8,498 nucleotides of DNA, taken from Planctomycetaceae bacterium (lineage in GTDB: Bacteria > Planctomycetota > Planctomycetia > Planctomycetales > Planctomycetaceae). This document shows positions 6,998 to 8,498 of the stretch, piece after piece. Position numbers and translations under genes: made by a program. Each line of letters starts with the position of its first letter. Position 1 is the first letter of the stretch. Where the stretch lies: NCBI GenBank assembly GCA_015487825.1, contig WFOZ01000078.1:1-8498 (forward strand), given 5' to 3'. A model generated the notes under the pieces. The model was not told the DNA's origin. It did no database searches and was given only the letters and a program-made list of their open reading frames with translations.

Positions 6998-7388
6998 TGG
7001 CTTTCGATCTTTCCTGTTGGATGCTCTGAAAAATATTTTGTAAAATCAGCATCGTACGAATCCATTCCGGCAGGCTATCAAAAAGAAGGGGGCTAACGCA
7101 AGAAGATCGCACGTAAAACACTTTCAATGCCATTTTACCCTCCCAAATGCCATGCAGGGAAATGGAGCAGGCAAAGTATAAGGTTCAACCGTGGCTAATT
7201 AACTTTCTGAAAACCAGGCAGCACACCATTTTCAGATGAGCTGGAAATAACCACATCGGAAAAAGTATTCATCGATAACCCGGCAGGACCATCCTGTTTT
7301 GCCTTGCTGAAATGCCTCTTATCTTGGTAGCGTAGAGACAAGGCGTTCTACGACTACTCCAATCTGCCATCTTCAGGATTTCTTTAAT
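6998..7388. other. Gene-free spacer between divergent genes
   Basis: This 391 bp should carry the promoters of both the LamG/propeller gene (minus) and the radical SAM gene (plus). Visible structure: a 10 bp AT palindrome AAAATATTTT at 7030-7039; direct copies of AATGCCAT at 7126-7133 and 7146-7153 (20 bp pitch); an 8 bp inverted repeat at 7206-7236; and a small hairpin CAGGA/TCCTG (7284-7288, 7292-7296) followed by TTTT, which is attenuator-like but weak. A possible promoter is TTGCCT (7299-7304) with TATCTT (7320-7325), but the 15 bp spacing is poor. No credible ORF or known riboswitch was seen. Confidence 0.55.
7206..7236. repeat. Perfect inverted repeat TCTGAAAA / TTTTCAGA
   Basis: TCTGAAAA (7206-7213) and TTTTCAGA (7229-7236) are perfect 8 bp complements with a 15 bp spacer. 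Arm centres are 23 bp apart, about two helical turns, which would suit a dimeric regulator between the divergent genes. It is a single example with no second copy in the window, so the operator role is a guess. Confidence 0.3.
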
Positions 7389-8498
7389 ATGTACCTTCGT
7401 CTGGCCACTCGCCTGTTTTTCAACACTGATAAACGCCTTCTCTGGAAGCTGTTCTACAACATGGGAATCAAGGGAGCGATTTCGGTACAGAAACATAAAC
7501 GCCGCATGAAACGTGGCGATTACTTCCCTCCTTTCCTGTACATCTCTGTTATCAATAGTTGTAACCTGCGCTGTCAGGGATGCTGGGTTGATGTTGCCCA
7601 CAAACAGCAGCGGATCGAACCGGAAGCGTTTCATCGAATGGTGAATGAATCGAAAGCGGAAGGGAACGTCTTTTTCGGAATCGTTGGTGGCGAACCGTTC
7701 ATGCACAGCGAACTTCTTGATATGCTCGCCGAGCATCCTGACTGCTACTTTCAGATTTTTACCAACGGGCATTTCATCACCCCGGAAGTTGCCAGGCGTT
7801 TGCGTCAACTTGGCAATGTGACGCCGTTGATCAGTGTTGAAGGGAATGAAATCATCAGCGATCAGCGCCGTGGAAAATCCGGCGTTTATGATAAAACATT
7901 AAATGGCATCCAGAACTGTCTCGATCAGAAACTGTTTACCGGTGTCTGTACCAGTTTGTGCCAGAGTAATATCGATGATCTGCTTAACGAAGCCTGGGTG
8001 GATCGCCTGATTGAAATGGGTGTTGCGTATACCTGGTTCCACATTTATCGACCGATGGGACCGCAGGCGATGCCTGAACTTTCCCTTTCGCCCGAACAGC
8101 AGCTGCGTGCCAGAAAATTTGTTGTCAATATGCGCGTGAAAAAACCGATCATCATTGTCGATGCCTATTTCGATGGCGAAGGACAGGCACTTTGCCCAGC
8201 GGTTACCGGAGTCACTCACCATATCAATCCCTGGGGTGATATCGAACCCTGTCCGATTATCCAGTTCAGTACCGATTCCATTCACGAACAGGGACGCACA
8301 ATTAAAGAGAAAATTAACAACTCTGAATTCCTCAAAGGCTTTCGGGAACTGGCAGCAGAAACAACAAGAGGCTGTATTGTGTTGGAACGACCGGATTTGT
8401 TAGCCGCCCTTGTGGAAAAACATCAGGCTCAAGATGTGACTGCCCGCAAAACCGCGCTGGCAGAACTGCAGGCGATGACCGTTCGCACCTCTCAATAC
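7389..8498 (+). CDS. Radical SAM protein with C-terminal cysteine region (3' end missing)
   Basis: An open frame of 370 codons runs from ATG 7389 to the window edge without a stop. The start is the first in-frame Met after a TGA at 7308, with AGGA (7375-7378) ten bases upstream. The radical SAM cluster motif is CNLRCQGC (Cys58, Cys62, Cys65; CX3CX2C), and the GGEPF SAM-binding motif is at 100-104. The barrel continues through FTNGHF (124-129) and ISVEG (148-152). Cysteines at 269, 288 and 329, with INPWGDIEPCP between the first two, resemble a SPASM/twitch-type auxiliary cluster region like that of peptide- and cofactor-modifying enzymes. A basic, helical N-terminus (residues 1-45) precedes the barrel. 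The enzyme is probably cytoplasmic and cleaves S-adenosylmethionine to start radical chemistry. The substrate is not evident, and no small precursor peptide gene is seen upstream. It differs in family from the radical SAM gene at the left edge. Confidence 0.88.
   Translation, partial: MYLRLATRLFFNTDKRLLWKLFYNMGIKGAISVQKHKRRMKRGDYFPPFLYISVINSCNLRCQGCWVDVAHKQQRIEPEAFHRMVNESKAEGNVFFGIVGGEPFMHSELLDMLAEHPDCYFQIFTNGHFITPEVARRLRQLGNVTPLISVEGNEIISDQRRGKSGVYDKTLNGIQNCLDQKLFTGVCTSLCQSNIDDLLNEAWVDRLIEMGVAYTWFHIYRPMGPQAMPELSLSPEQQLRARKFVVNMRVKKPIIIVDAYFDGEGQALCPAVTGVTHHINPWGDIEPCPIIQFSTDSIHEQGRTIKEKINNSEFLKGFRELAAETTRGCIVLERPDLLAALVEKHQAQDVTARKTALAELQAMTVRTSQY

Noticed and set aside
7147..7239. 30-residue open frame upstream of the radical SAM gene, considered as a precursor peptide
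   Set aside because: There is no ribosome site and no leader/core pattern, and its end is 150 bp from the radical SAM start.
7269..7808. 179-codon open frame on the minus strand
   Set aside because: It is antisense to the radical SAM gene, covering its CX3CX2C region, which is plainly coding on the plus strand.

Overview
The window most likely comes from a planctomycete. The main evidence is the serine/threonine kinase at 3470-4951. Its N-terminal helical segment leads straight into a 'YANAAGSFARVYRAE' glycine loop, and its activation segment has the 'LEKGTGAPRNDPRSD' form, which I recognise from a kinase subfamily widespread in Planctomycetes. A Tat-exported Gfo/Idh/MocA oxidoreductase, a DUF6807 protein and an exported LamG protein nearby fit the same phylum. 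Base composition looks moderate (near 50% GC by eye), closer to Gimesia/Rubinisphaera-type lineages than to high-GC ones. The assignment is inferred from family recognition only.

Layout. (1) 3-824, plus strand: C-terminal part of a B12-binding radical SAM protein with a DUF4080-type tail, cut by the window edge. (2) 807-867: nested hairpins where this gene meets the next one head-on, probably a shared terminator. (3) 4951 down to 867, minus strand: three same-strand genes, kinase, then oxidoreductase (30 bp gap, strong Shine-Dalgarno), then DUF6807 protein (stop and start share one base, TAATG). (4) 4952-5341: gene-free, with two inverted repeats. (5) 5342-6997, minus strand: an exported protein whose LamG fold is split in two by a seven-repeat beta-propeller-like insert. 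(6) 6998-7388: gene-free spacer between divergent genes. (7) 7389-8498, plus strand: a radical SAM protein with a CX3CX2C motif and later cysteines, running off the right edge.

How the genes may work together. The oxidoreductase and DUF6807 protein look like an exported pair of the kind found in planctomycete carbohydrate-utilisation loci. The kinase in front of them has no visible membrane segment and carries a receiver-like C-terminus that has lost its phospho-acceptor aspartate. It may therefore sense or regulate by binding rather than by phosphotransfer. The LamG/propeller protein, with two carbohydrate- or protein-binding type folds, could act on the cell surface, but nothing links it to the operon beyond position and strand. 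The two radical SAM genes belong to different families and probably to neighbouring transcription units.

No tRNA, rRNA, CRISPR array, transposase or attachment site was seen. The most notable items are the split LamG with an inserted propeller, the pseudo-receiver kinase, and its coupling to exported metabolic proteins.
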